DNA from: Ralstonia sp. UBA689
GTDB taxonomy: Bacteria > Pseudomonadota > Gammaproteobacteria > Burkholderiales > Burkholderiaceae
DNA length: 18,642 bases
Assembly: GCF_002298975.1 (NCBI RefSeq)
Contig: NZ_DBMV01000025.1
Coordinates: 1-18,642, forward strand
Reading direction: 5' to 3'
Below are positions 7,518-14,964 of this stretch, one piece after another. The notes under the pieces were generated by a model. The model saw only the letters and a list, made by a program, of their open reading frames with translations. It had not been told where the DNA came from and searched no databases. Position numbers and translations under genes: made by a program. How positions within the stretch are numbered: position 1 is the first letter of the stretch; each line of letters starts with the position of its first letter.

Positions 7518-8264
7518 GTGATTGAACTCGACAAGGCCTACAAAGCAGCCAACGTAATCGTCGAAATGTTCGAAGATATCCTGGAACGAGCCCAGGTGCC
7601 CTCGGACTCAGAGCAAGCTGAGCTTGCTGCCTGCCTCACACTGACGATCTTCGAGCAATTTCATTCAGCCGTATGCCTGATGGAAGCCGACCTCGCGAGC
7701 CATGCTGCTGGGCCGATACGTTCCATGCTCGAAGGCGTCGCTGACCTGCAGAACCTTTGCCATTGCTCCGCTTACGTTGACCAAATGCGTTACCAGAGTG
7801 CACGTGAGAATGTAGCTCTCTTCGATGAGTTCGGGGCTTCTGCTGGCGTGACTGAAGACATGGCCTCTACGCTAGCCGAGTGGGACGCACTCGATCGACC
7901 GATCCGAGATGAGCTTAGAACTCGAGGATTCAAGGAACTCAAGCTAAAAGAGAAGTTGGAACGCATCGATCTGGAATCACTTTACTCATACTATCGAGTT
8001 CTATTCGCTCTCGTTCATCCCAACCTGACTAGCTTGCGATCACGCCATCGCACGTCGGCGAACTTGGTCTTATATCGTGCTGCCGCTGAACCGCCGCTAG
8101 TCGCGATGCTACTGCGCCTCGCAGTAGGCCTGCTTACACGAGCGATGGATGACGTTCATCTTTACACGGACCTCGATGTGGACGAGATCCACAGTGCCAC
8201 TGACAAAGCGGTGGCACTGTGGCGCGACGCCGATCCAGACTTTGAAGACGCACAAAGCGAGTAA
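7518..8264 (+). CDS. DUF5677-like protein of unknown function
   Basis: A 248-residue, predominantly helical protein that I place tentatively in DUF5677. The family-like features are an R-x-x-x-E pair in GPIRSMLEGVADLQNL (65-80) and the block YSYYRVLFALVHPNLTSL (156-173) containing His167-Pro168. It has no signal peptide; hydrophobic helices are amphipathic or short. The start is GTG at 7518 with GAGGT at 7506-7510. Codon use departs from the neighbours: AAA, GCA, GTA, CGA and TTA codons are common, and base composition is visibly less GC-rich, which suggests recent acquisition. DUF5677 proteins have no assigned biochemical role; some occur in accessory islands. No partner gene is next to it. 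Confidence 0.65.
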   Translation: MIELDKAYKAANVIVEMFEDILERAQVPSDSEQAELAACLTLTIFEQFHSAVCLMEADLASHAAGPIRSMLEGVADLQNLCHCSAYVDQMRYQSARENVALFDEFGASAGVTEDMASTLAEWDALDRPIRDELRTRGFKELKLKEKLERIDLESLYSYYRVLFALVHPNLTSLRSRHRTSANLVLYRAAAEPPLVAMLLRLAVGLLTRAMDDVHLYTDLDVDEIHSATDKAVALWRDADPDFEDAQSE

Positions 8265-8549
8265 GGGCATGCACTGTCACAGAACAACCGCTCGCGTCGC
8301 TTCATGTGCGCGCCATCGGACCTCCTCAATGGAGCTCCATTCAATACCCTAGAAGTCGATGTAGCACCCGTGCTCGAAGTGATATTCAAACTTTGCAAGA
8401 GTGAAGGTGTGGAGGTGGTAAGCGAACGATGCAGACCGGCTACGCAAATACCTTGCACGGTTCGGCCTGGATTGGGCGCGGGTGCGCGCGAACTGATCGC
8501 TCGGTAAGATGCCGCCCATGCCTCGCCGCCCCACCCGATTTCGCCTGCA
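8265..8549. other. Intergenic stretch, relatively A/T-rich, no convincing gene
   Basis: This 285-base gap lies between the DUF5677-like gene and the LysR regulator. It keeps the lower GC of the upstream gene until about 8440, then becomes GC-rich. Short reading frames exist on both strands, including one at 8304-8507 on the plus strand, but none has a ribosome binding site or recognisable motif. It may be the tail of the imported segment together with the original LysR promoter region. Confidence 0.5.
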
Positions 8550-9458
8550 ATGATCCGCCTCGACGATCTCACCATCTTCGTGCTGGCCGTGGACAACGGC
8601 AGCCTGTCGGCGGCGGCGCGCGTGTTGAACATTGCACCGGCGGCAGCGAGTGCGGCGGTCAAGCGGCTGGAGGCTGAACTGGATGTGCGGCTGCTGGCGC
8701 GCTCCACCCGCAGCCTGGCGCTCACGCAGGAAGGCGAGCGCTATCTGCAGCACGCGCGCCGCGCGCTGGCCGATCTGCAGGCCGGGCAGGATGCGCTCGC
8801 ACTCGGGCGACAGGCCATCGGCGGCGAGGTGTCGCTGTCGATCCCGTCCGACCTCGGGCGCAGTGTGCTTGCCGGCTGGCTCGATGACTTCCTCGCCGAG
8901 CATCCGGCGGTGGCGCTGCAGGTGCGCATCAGCGACCGGCTGGTCGACATGTTCCGCCAGCGCGTCGATGCCGTGGTGCGCTACGGCGAGCCGGAAGACT
9001 CGTCGCTGGTGGCGCTGCCGCTGGCGCCCGACAACCGCCGCGTGCTGTGCGCCGCGCCTGCCTACTTCGCGCGCCATGGCGTGCCCAGGACACCGGACGA
9101 CCTGCGCCAGCACAACTGCCTGCTGCTGGCGCTGTCCGACACCACGCACGACCAATGGACCTTCCAGCGCGACGCCGAAACCCAAGTCGTGCGCGTGACA
9201 GGCAACCGCGTCGCCGACGATGGCGAACTCGCGCGCCGTTGGGCCGTGGCCGGCCACGGCATCGCCTACAAATCGCGCCTGGATGTGCTGGCCGACCTGC
9301 GCGCTGGCCGTCTGCAAGTGGCGCTCACCGACTGGCAAGGCGAGGTGGCGCCACTGCATCTGGTCTGCACGCACCGCCTCACGCTGTCGCCCACGCTGAT
9401 GCGGCTGCGCGACTTCCTGCAGGATCGCATCCGCGGTTACCTAGCCGACACGCCGTAG
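8550..9458 (+). CDS. LysR family transcriptional regulator
   Basis: A 302-residue LysR-type regulator. The winged helix-turn-helix occupies residues 1-60, with recognition helix around NGSLSAAARVLNIAP (16-30) and AAASAAVKRLEAEL; the linker helix runs to about 90. The C-terminal effector domain (about 90-295) has the expected start (GGEVSLSIPSDLGRSVL) and late hinge (AVAGHGIAYKS). Length is standard. The wing sequence LLARSTRSLALTQEGERY resembles the CrgA/PA2220-like subgroup. It is convergent with the OpuAC-like gene (17 bases between stops) and so does not face a divergent target, the usual LysR layout. The imported-looking gene upstream may have displaced it from a former partner (inference). 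Confidence 0.92.
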   Translation: MIRLDDLTIFVLAVDNGSLSAAARVLNIAPAAASAAVKRLEAELDVRLLARSTRSLALTQEGERYLQHARRALADLQAGQDALALGRQAIGGEVSLSIPSDLGRSVLAGWLDDFLAEHPAVALQVRISDRLVDMFRQRVDAVVRYGEPEDSSLVALPLAPDNRRVLCAAPAYFARHGVPRTPDDLRQHNCLLLALSDTTHDQWTFQRDAETQVVRVTGNRVADDGELARRWAVAGHGIAYKSRLDVLADLRAGRLQVALTDWQGEVAPLHLVCTHRLTLSPTLMRLRDFLQDRIRGYLADTP

Positions 9459-9475
9459 GAAACGGCGGCCACCCG

Positions 9476-10273
9476 CTAGGCGACCGGATCTGCGCAGCGC
9501 GCCAGATAGCGCTGCCCAGCTTCGAGCGGCGAACGCCCTTCTCGCACGATCTCGAAATCGAGCCGCGTCATCTCCGCATTGCCAGGCGAGAGTGCACGCA
9601 ATGCCTGCACAGCGGCAGCCGGCAAGCGCTCACGCGCCGAGGCACGGAGCAGCAGCGTCGCGTCGTCCATGCCGCGCAGCAAGCCCCGCGGCTCGGCCAG
9701 CGGACGAATGCGATGGGTCCAGTGCAGGTATTGCGGTTGCCACAGGGGCACGACGGCCCAGCGCTGCTCATGCACGGCCTGTTCGAAGGCCGACACACAA
9801 TCGTCCAGGCTGCCATTCTCAAAGTGATAGCCGTGTGCTGCCAGCCCATAGGCGTCGATGATCTCGCGCGAGAACCGCGAGATGCCCGCGCCCGGACCAA
9901 TGCCCTGAATGCGCTTGGCCATGCGCGCGGCCACATCCGGGCGAGCGAGGTCAGCCACGCTCGATACGCAATCGACGGGTACATACTCCGGCACGCCCCA
10001 CAGTGCGAACGGCGTGTACAGCACGCACACCCGCTCAAACGGATCGGCCATGGCATCGAGATAGACGCCATGGCTGCCCGGCAACCAGGCGGCGCACAGC
10101 AGATCGGCCTCGCCATCACGGAACAGTTGAAAGCCGGCCCCGTGCGGGCGGCGAACCTCCGTCACAGTCACGCCGTGCCGCTCTAACACGGCACGCACGA
10201 TGCCAGCGGCCGCGTGGTGAAACGAGAGATCGATGGTGGCCAGCCTGACCACCGGCGGCTTGGATGTCGTCAC
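9476..10273 (-). CDS. OpuAC-type (glycine betaine/choline) substrate-binding domain protein lacking a signal peptide
   Basis: A 265-residue protein with the fold of the OpuAC substrate-binding family (quaternary amine ABC uptake). Family-like landmarks are DLLCAAWLPGSHGVYLD (57-73) with Trp63, GIGPGAGISR (124-133), and AVVPLWQPQYLHW (173-185) with Trp178, aromatic residues of the kind that cage a quaternary ammonium. The N-terminus (MTTSKPPVVRLATIDLSFH) enters the first beta strand directly, with no signal peptide or lipobox. No permease or ATPase gene is nearby. It is therefore either a cytoplasmic binding or sensor protein or a diverged relative. It starts 12 bases after the alcohol dehydrogenase gene, so the two are probably co-transcribed. 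Confidence 0.8.
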   Translation of the reverse strand: MTTSKPPVVRLATIDLSFHHAAAGIVRAVLERHGVTVTEVRRPHGAGFQLFRDGEADLLCAAWLPGSHGVYLDAMADPFERVCVLYTPFALWGVPEYVPVDCVSSVADLARPDVAARMAKRIQGIGPGAGISRFSREIIDAYGLAAHGYHFENGSLDDCVSAFEQAVHEQRWAVVPLWQPQYLHWTHRIRPLAEPRGLLRGMDDATLLLRASARERLPAAAVQALRALSPGNAEMTRLDFEIVREGRSPLEAGQRYLARCADPVA

Positions 10274-10285
10274 GTGCGCCTCCGC

Positions 10286-11308
10286 TCAGAACCCTTCCAG
10301 CACCACCTTGCCGCGTGCCCGGTTGCTTTCAATGAAGGCGTGCGCGCGCTTGAGGTTGGCCGCATTGATGGTGCCGAACTGCTCGTTCACGGTCGAGCGC
10401 AGCGCGCCCTCATCGATCAGGGCAGCGACGCGGTTGAGCAAGCGATGCTGCTCGATCTGATCGTCGGTGTTGAACATCGAGCGCGTGTACATGAACTCCC
10501 AGTGCAGCGACACGCTCTTGGCCTTGAGCTTGCGCACGTCGAGCTGCGCGGGATCGTCGATCAGTGCGAGGCGGCCCTGCGGCTTGAGCGCTTCGACAAT
10601 CTGCTCGAAGTGGTGTTCGGTCTGGTTCAAGCCGGCCACGTAATCCACCTCGCCGCCATGCGGAAAGCCGATACGACGCAGTTCCGCCGCCAGCGGCTGG
10701 GTGTGGTCAATCACGTGATGCGCGCCGAGTTCGCGCACCCAGGCAGCCGTCTCGGGACGTGAGGCGGTGCCGATCACGGTCAGGCCCGTCAGCCGGCGCG
10801 CTAACTGCACGAGCATCGACCCCACGCCGCCCGCCGCACCCACGATCAACAGCGTCTTGCCGCTGGGTGTGCTGGCTTTTGGCACCTGCAGCCGGTCGAA
10901 CAACAACTCCCACGCGGTGATGGCCGTGAGCGGCAGCGCCGCTGCCTGCGCGAACCCTAGCGTGGCGGGCATGGTGCCGACCAGGCGTTCGTCCACTACG
11001 TGCAGCTCGCTGTTGGTGCCTGGGCGCTGCAGGGCGCCTGCATACCAGACCACATCGCCGGGCTTGAAGAGTGAGACGTCCGCGCCCACAGCGCGCACCA
11101 CGCCGGCCGCATCCCAGCCCAGCACACGCGGCTGGCTGTCCACCGGCGGCATGCCGGCGCGCACCTTGACATCGACCGGATTGACGGAGATGGCCCGCAC
11201 CTCCACCAGCAGGTCACGCGGGCCGGGCGTGGGTTCAGGCAGGGTGATGTCGACGAGCGCGTTGGGCGCATCGATGGGCAGGCTCTCGTAGTAGGCAACG
11301 GCTTTCAT
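10286..11308 (-). CDS. Zinc-type alcohol dehydrogenase / quinone oxidoreductase-like protein
   Basis: A 340-residue medium-chain dehydrogenase/reductase. The N-terminal GroES-like domain has VRAISVNPVDVKVRAG (37-52) and LGWDAAGVV (63-71). The Rossmann domain has the NADP-binding turn GAAGGVGS (157-164), followed by GTASRPETAAWVRELGAHHVID. The catalytic zinc Cys and the four-Cys structural zinc lobe are absent, so despite the family name it is expected to act as a zinc-free NADPH-dependent quinone or enone reductase. It closely fits the 'zinc-binding alcohol dehydrogenase family' group of about 335-340 residues. AGGAAG precedes the ATG at 11308. It is the first gene of a pair with the OpuAC-like gene. 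Confidence 0.9.
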   Translation of the reverse strand: MKAVAYYESLPIDAPNALVDITLPEPTPGPRDLLVEVRAISVNPVDVKVRAGMPPVDSQPRVLGWDAAGVVRAVGADVSLFKPGDVVWYAGALQRPGTNSELHVVDERLVGTMPATLGFAQAAALPLTAITAWELLFDRLQVPKASTPSGKTLLIVGAAGGVGSMLVQLARRLTGLTVIGTASRPETAAWVRELGAHHVIDHTQPLAAELRRIGFPHGGEVDYVAGLNQTEHHFEQIVEALKPQGRLALIDDPAQLDVRKLKAKSVSLHWEFMYTRSMFNTDDQIEQHRLLNRVAALIDEGALRSTVNEQFGTINAANLKRAHAFIESNRARGKVVLEGF

Positions 11309-11433
11309 GATGGGCTTCCTGTTGGATGGGATGGCCGCATCATCGGCGCGCGGCAGGCTGGGAAACAGCCTCGCCGCGCAGATTCAGTTTCAACGCCAGG
11401 CGGAAAATCCCCGCTACGGTCTACGCACCGGCG

Positions 11434-12345
11434 TTAAGCCGTGGGTATGGCGTGAGGATCGGCAGTGCAGCTTGCGTGGGTATCGTCGTGATGGTGCTCA
11501 CGCAGGGCGCCCGGCACGCCGGTGCCGGTCAGGCCATCGGCTGCCAGCCAAGCCGCCGTGGCAGCGGCGGCGCGGTCGATCAGCTCACCGCAGCGGGTGT
11601 AATCGTAGGGCGAGATGTCGAGCGGGCACAGCGGCGGCACCACGGCAATGGGCACCTGCCCGGCCCAGCGCTCCAGATCCTGCACAAGCTGGCGCGCAAC
11701 CAGCAGCGACAGGGCATTGAGCGCGTGCTCGATGGCGCTGCGTGGTGCGCGGCGGTCGGCGCAGGCAAAGCCGGCCGGCAGCACGATCACTCGCGTGGCA
11801 CCCAGCCGGATGGCGGCGGAGATGGGTGTGTTATTGGCAACGCCGCCGTCGATCAGCAGGCGGTCCCCAATGCGCACCGGCGGATACACGCCGGGGATGG
11901 CGGTGCTTGCCAACACGGCCTGCACGATGTCGCCGCTGGACAGCACCACCTCGGCGCCGGTGCGCATGTCGGTGGCCACTACATGCAGCGGCAGCACGGC
12001 GGATTCCAGCCGCGTCTGCGCAAAATGGCGCGTCAGCAGGCGCTGCAGGCCGGACGCATCCACCAGGTGTGCACGTTTTCCACCCAGCATGCCGAACATT
12101 GAACGCCACGACCACGGCATGACATCGGCACGCCGCACGCTGCGCCAGAGCGCCTCAAGCTGCGTCGTGCCGGCCACGTGCGGGTTGCACGCGAAGAACG
12201 CCGCATTGATGGCCCCGGCCGACGCCCCGACCACCATGTCCGGAATGACGCCAGAAGCCACCAGCTCGCGCAGCATGCCGGCCTCGATGGCACCCAGGCT
12301 GCCGCCGCCGGCAAACACGAAGGCTGTTCGTTCCGCTCTATCCAT
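11434..12345 (-). CDS. Patatin-like phospholipase / RssA-type esterase
   Basis: A 303-residue patatin-like hydrolase. The oxyanion-hole glycine loop FAGGGSLGAIEAGML (11-25), the nucleophile elbow VGASAGAINAAF (39-50) with Ser42, and the dyad aspartate in LLIDGGVANNTPI (163-175, Asp166) are all present, so the Ser-Asp dyad is intact. The core spans about 1-210; the rest is a helical tail ending in a His/Asp-rich segment. No signal peptide is present, so it is likely cytoplasmic or membrane-peripheral and would cleave acyl esters of phospholipids. No good ribosome binding site precedes the ATG, but no better in-frame start exists. It lies about 125 bases from the dehydrogenase, same strand. Confidence 0.9.
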   Translation of the reverse strand: MDRAERTAFVFAGGGSLGAIEAGMLRELVASGVIPDMVVGASAGAINAAFFACNPHVAGTTQLEALWRSVRRADVMPWSWRSMFGMLGGKRAHLVDASGLQRLLTRHFAQTRLESAVLPLHVVATDMRTGAEVVLSSGDIVQAVLASTAIPGVYPPVRIGDRLLIDGGVANNTPISAAIRLGATRVIVLPAGFACADRRAPRSAIEHALNALSLLVARQLVQDLERWAGQVPIAVVPPLCPLDISPYDYTRCGELIDRAAAATAAWLAADGLTGTGVPGALREHHHDDTHASCTADPHAIPTA

Positions 12346-12467
12346 GACGAGTGCCGCATCGCAGCAAGAAAGATATGCGAAGGATGACTCAAACTAGAGT
12401 AGGCGCCGCCGACGATTGCGGCTAGGTGTGCCGACCGGCACTTCTCGCCCGCCGCGATGCCATTTGC

Positions 12468-12773
12468 CTACAACGTGGGCAACAGGTCAAAGTGCTCAAA
12501 GCGCGGAAACGGCGGACTGAGTGGGGTGATCTCGACCCGCTCGACAAGCGCGGCTGGCATGCCGTCGCTCAGCCAGTCGCACATCAGCGTCAGGGCCTGC
12601 GGCGTGCCCTGCAGCATCACCTCGACCGAGTCGTCCATGCGGTTGCGCACCCAGCCCGTGACGCCGAGCGCCCGCGCCTGACGCACGCAGGCTTCGCGGT
12701 AGCCGATGCCCTGCACGCGGCCGTGCACCCGTACCAGGCGGGTTGTCAGCGCGTCGTCGCTCGGGGTGGTCAT
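12468..12773 (-). CDS. acyP: Acylphosphatase
   Basis: A 101-residue acylphosphatase, hydrolysing carboxyl-phosphate bonds in the cytoplasm. Both signatures are present: GRVQGIGYR (18-26) with the phosphate-binding Arg26, and TGWVRNRMDDSVEV (39-52) with the catalytic Asn44. The usual DGSVE is DDSVE here. Length agrees with the family (90-100). The ATG at 12773 is preferred; an in-frame ATG at 12785 would add four residues, and neither has a clear ribosome binding site, which suggests coupling to the gene before it. It starts 26 bases after the stop of the DUF1145-like membrane protein gene, so both are likely in one transcript. Confidence 0.92.
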   Translation of the reverse strand: MTTPSDDALTTRLVRVHGRVQGIGYREACVRQARALGVTGWVRNRMDDSVEVMLQGTPQALTLMCDWLSDGMPAALVERVEITPLSPPFPRFEHFDLLPTL

Positions 12774-12799
12774 GGCGGCACACATGCGCGCGGCAGCAA

Positions 12800-13099
12800 T
12801 CAGCGCGGACGCTGCGCCGCATCGGCCATCGGCTTCCAATGCAGAAAGCCGAACAGCAGCGTCAGCAGCACGCTGTCGAACAGCGGCCCCTTGTGCAGGG
12901 CGACTTTCTTGAAGCACACGACAAGCTCCAGCAGGTGCACGATCACCAGCGCCATCGCTGCGATGCGTACCCAATAGATCACGTCCGGCGACAGCGGCAG
13001 TGCCGTCAGAAGGCTGCCCAGTGCAATGCCGTACACGGCGAGCAGAAGCACCTTGTTGAAGAAGTAGAACACGGCGAAGTCTCCCAGGATGTCGGTCAT
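12800..13099 (-). CDS. DUF1145 (YhhL-like) small inner-membrane protein
   Basis: A 99-residue protein with three hydrophobic segments (about 12-35, 43-62 and 74-88). It matches the DUF1145/YhhL pattern: a second helix ending in VIVHLLELVVCF (52-63) and the terminal LLFGFLHW (81-88), which is the family's most recognisable string. Function is unknown; members are small inner-membrane proteins. It is the first gene of a pair with acylphosphatase. Only modest ribosome-binding potential is seen ahead of the ATG at 13099. Confidence 0.75.
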   Translation of the reverse strand: MTDILGDFAVFYFFNKVLLLAVYGIALGSLLTALPLSPDVIYWVRIAAMALVIVHLLELVVCFKKVALHKGPLFDSVLLTLLFGFLHWKPMADAAQRPR

Positions 13100-13566
13100 G
13101 GCAGCGCCCGCAACCCGGGAGCTGCGTGAGTCGGCGCACGGCAGGATACAAGGTGGCCCCAGGGCGCGTGCGCTTTAAACGCCATCGGCGGTTGCAAGCC
13201 ACTGCACCAATAGGCAAGTGCCGAGATCACGACGCGCGAAAAATCCGCATGCCGTTTTTTTATCTCCACTCACGCGAGATCAAAGAAAACTTCACAGCGC
13301 GGCGCATTGAAGATTTTTCCGCACCGACCTACGCTGAAGCTCGAATTTACCCATCGCATCACGCACCTTCAGCCTCAACCCCTTGAGACACAAGGCTTTG
13401 TTCGCATCGCGCGTGGGTATTCCACATCTACTTAATTCAGGCAATGACGGCACGCCTGCATTCACAACCAACAAAAAAGGGGGACATTCATTGAATTTTG
13501 AATTGCAAAACAAAGCTCTCATTTTATTTGCGCGAAATTTTCCTTAACTCGTATTGGGGTGGTTTT
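13100..13566. other. Intergenic region, becoming A/T-rich toward the small-protein operon
   Basis: These 467 bases hold the upstream region of the minus-strand DUF1145 gene and the leader of the plus-strand small-protein operon. From about 13240 the sequence is markedly A/T-rich. TTGAAT-like -35 hexamers occur at 13491 and 13498 with a TTTTAT (13522-13527) as a weak -10, but no promoter is compelling. Short reading frames on either strand (for example 13292-13522 minus) lack ribosome binding sites and recognisable features. The long A/T-rich leader suggests regulated expression of the downstream operon (inference). Confidence 0.5.
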
Positions 13567-13830
13567 ATGGCCTTCAATAATGTAGGACCGCTCACGCTGC
13601 TCAACCCCGGCCAGACCGCGTACTGGTGGTACACCCGGAACGGCGGACAGGACTTCGGCACGCAGTTCGCCAGCGCCGACGTCAAGACCCCGAACTCCGG
13701 CGCCGTGCACCTGGCCAACGACCAACGCAAGGAGAAAGACAACAACGGCCACACCACGTATTTCGTGGCCATCACGAACCAAGGGCCCGGCGTCTGCTGG
13801 CACAACCTTCAAGGTGGGGGGATGGTATGA
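13567..13830 (+). CDS. Small aromatic/Gly-rich protein of unknown function (operon gene 1)
   Basis: An 87-residue soluble protein that I cannot assign to a named family. It has no signal peptide and no membrane segment. Composition is rich in Gly, Asn, Thr and aromatic residues, with a Pro-Gly-Gln turn followed by TAYWWYTRNGG (17-27), an ADVKTPNSG stretch, an alternating hydrophobic TTYFVAITNQG and a terminal CWHNLQGGG. This pattern predicts a compact all-beta, lectin- or beta-sandwich-like domain (inference). The start is taken as the ATG at 13567 with a weak GGGGTGG just ahead; an upstream in-frame non-ATG start at 13498 would only add A/T-rich leader sequence. Its stop overlaps the next start by four bases (ATGA, 13827-13830). 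Confidence 0.75.
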   Translation: MAFNNVGPLTLLNPGQTAYWWYTRNGGQDFGTQFASADVKTPNSGAVHLANDQRKEKDNNGHTTYFVAITNQGPGVCWHNLQGGGMV

Positions 13831-14030
13831 AGATCACCGTCGTAGTCGACGCCAAGGGCACGCTGGTCGCCGCCCAACAGAAGAACGGCGACAAGGAGGC
13901 CGGACTCGTGGCTGGCCCGGGCCAGAAGGTCCATGAGCTGGATGTTCCCCTGCAAGAGCAGGACTTTAAGGACGCACAGCAATTCGTAGCCAAGCTCGCG
14001 CCGCACATCCAGAACATCCGGGTGCATTGA
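13827..14030 (+). CDS. Small protein of unknown function (operon gene 2)
   Basis: A 67-residue protein, soluble, without signal peptide. It begins with an alternating hydrophobic strand (MKITVVVDAKGTLVAA), continues with a Gly/Lys-rich loop, a second strand around LVAGPGQKVHELDVP, and an amphipathic helix DFKDAQQFVAKLAPHI. This is a beta-beta-alpha layout. I do not recognise the family. It overlaps operon gene 1 by ATGA, and GGTGGGGGGA just upstream can serve as ribosome binding site, so the two are tightly coupled and probably work together. A strong terminator follows 41 bases after the stop. Confidence 0.75.
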   Translation: MKITVVVDAKGTLVAAQQKNGDKEAGLVAGPGQKVHELDVPLQEQDFKDAQQFVAKLAPHIQNIRVH

Positions 14031-14071
14031 GTCTGCGGCCGCAGCGAGCAGAAGCAGAAAGGCACATGTGT

Positions 14072-14106
14072 GAAGCCCGCCTCGCGGAGAAGGCGGGCTT
14101 CTTCGT
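14072..14106 (+). terminator. Rho-independent terminator of the small-protein operon
   Basis: GAAGCCCGCC (14072-14081) pairs perfectly with GGCGGGCTTC (14092-14101) in a 10-bp stem with a 10-base loop, followed by TTCGTT. The T-tail is short but the stem is very strong. It defines the two small genes as an independent transcription unit. Confidence 0.8.
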
Positions 14107-14187
14107 TGACTGGGTGCTTGTGTAGGCGCTCACCGTCGCATCGACCGCATCGGTGCAGCGCAACCTGACCCGGCTATTCGCGCGGGT

Positions 14188-14964
14188 TCAGCAGGGCACC
14201 CGCCCAGTCCCGCCGATACCAGTCTGAAGGCACCACCGCTGTTCCGGTTGTTGCGGAGCCGGATACGGCCGCCCTGTGGCCGGGTTGATCGAGTCGTAGT
14301 AGTGACCAATAGGGTGCCGGGCTCTCCACTCAGCTTGCTCGGCATACTGTTTTTCGATCGCAGCACGCTGTTGAGCAATATCCGCTTTCTGCGCCGCATC
14401 CACCTTGGCGGTCATGGCAACCAGCCGCGCATATTTTGGATCGCGAGTGTCTTGCAAAGGAGGAAGCGGCGGCGCACTGGGCATGAAGAGCACAGCACCG
14501 GTATAGATCGGTACCGATGGGTTCGGTGGCTTGCTCCCGGTTGCCGCCCCATTGATATCCCACATCGTGGCGTTCATCGCGAGCGCCCGTTCGTAGTCTC
14601 GATTCACGTCGGCTAGCGTGGGGGTTCCCGACGGTATCGGAAACGGCTGCAGAGCTGGCGGAAGTGTTTGCCGCGCGAGAGGATCGATGGCACGAACCCA
14701 GCTCCCAGCGGCAATGGAGTATTGATAGAGCAGCGCCTGATAGGCCTCCAGTACGCGGGTGCGGTTCGAGGCCTTGGAATTGGCAGCGAGGGCCACGTAT
14801 GCGTTCAGACTTTTCTCGTAGCTCGCTCTGTCGCTCTTCTGCACATTGACAAGCTGCTGTTGAGGGCTAGGCGGAGGAGACATCGCAGCACAGCCCGAGA
14901 GCACGCCGACGACGAACATCAAGCTCCTCGTCGCTCGAAATACCCTTTGCATTTGGCCTGACAT
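14188..14964 (-). CDS. Predicted lipoprotein of unknown function
   Basis: A 258-residue protein with a type II signal peptide: basic N-terminus, hydrophobic RSLMFVVGVLSG and lipobox LSGC with Cys25 as the lipidation site. Asp is not at +2 (AAM follows), so sorting to the outer membrane is expected. The mature part is Pro- and Ala-rich, with a Tyr/Arg helix region (about 45-95), a central PPLPPL segment and a helical, Gln-rich stretch (about 190-215). The C-terminus is Pro/Gly-rich and ends at a Cys. No domain was recognised. GGGAG about 8 bases ahead supports the ATG at 14964 over a second Met four codons later. It is convergent with the small-protein operon. Confidence 0.78.
   Translation of the reverse strand: MSGQMQRVFRATRSLMFVVGVLSGCAAMSPPPSPQQQLVNVQKSDRASYEKSLNAYVALAANSKASNRTRVLEAYQALLYQYSIAAGSWVRAIDPLARQTLPPALQPFPIPSGTPTLADVNRDYERALAMNATMWDINGAATGSKPPNPSVPIYTGAVLFMPSAPPLPPLQDTRDPKYARLVAMTAKVDAAQKADIAQQRAAIEKQYAEQAEWRARHPIGHYYDSINPATGRPYPAPQQPEQRWCLQTGIGGTGRVPC

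Noticed and set aside
9451..9467. CGCCG / CGGCG hairpin between the convergent LysR and OpuAC-like genes
   Set aside because: Only a 5-bp stem overlapping the LysR stop codon, with no T-run on either side; common by chance in such GC-rich DNA.
9047..10186. 379-codon plus-strand frame spanning the LysR 3' half and the OpuAC-like gene
   Set aside because: It is a shadow frame: Arg/Ala/Pro/His-rich translation typical of the wrong frame in GC-rich DNA, overlapping two well-supported genes.
12428..12441. GTGCCG-AC-CGGCAC palindrome after the acylphosphatase gene
   Set aside because: The two-base loop is too small for a hairpin terminator and no T-run follows on either strand; left unassigned.
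12468..13217. 249-codon frame that would fuse an extra N-terminal region to acylphosphatase
   Set aside because: The extra part is the wrong frame of the DUF1145 gene. Acylphosphatases are about 100 residues and a good internal Met exists at 12773.
13292..13522. 76-codon minus-strand frame in the leader of the small-protein operon
   Set aside because: No ribosome binding site, no recognisable features, and it overlaps the probable promoter/leader of the downstream operon.
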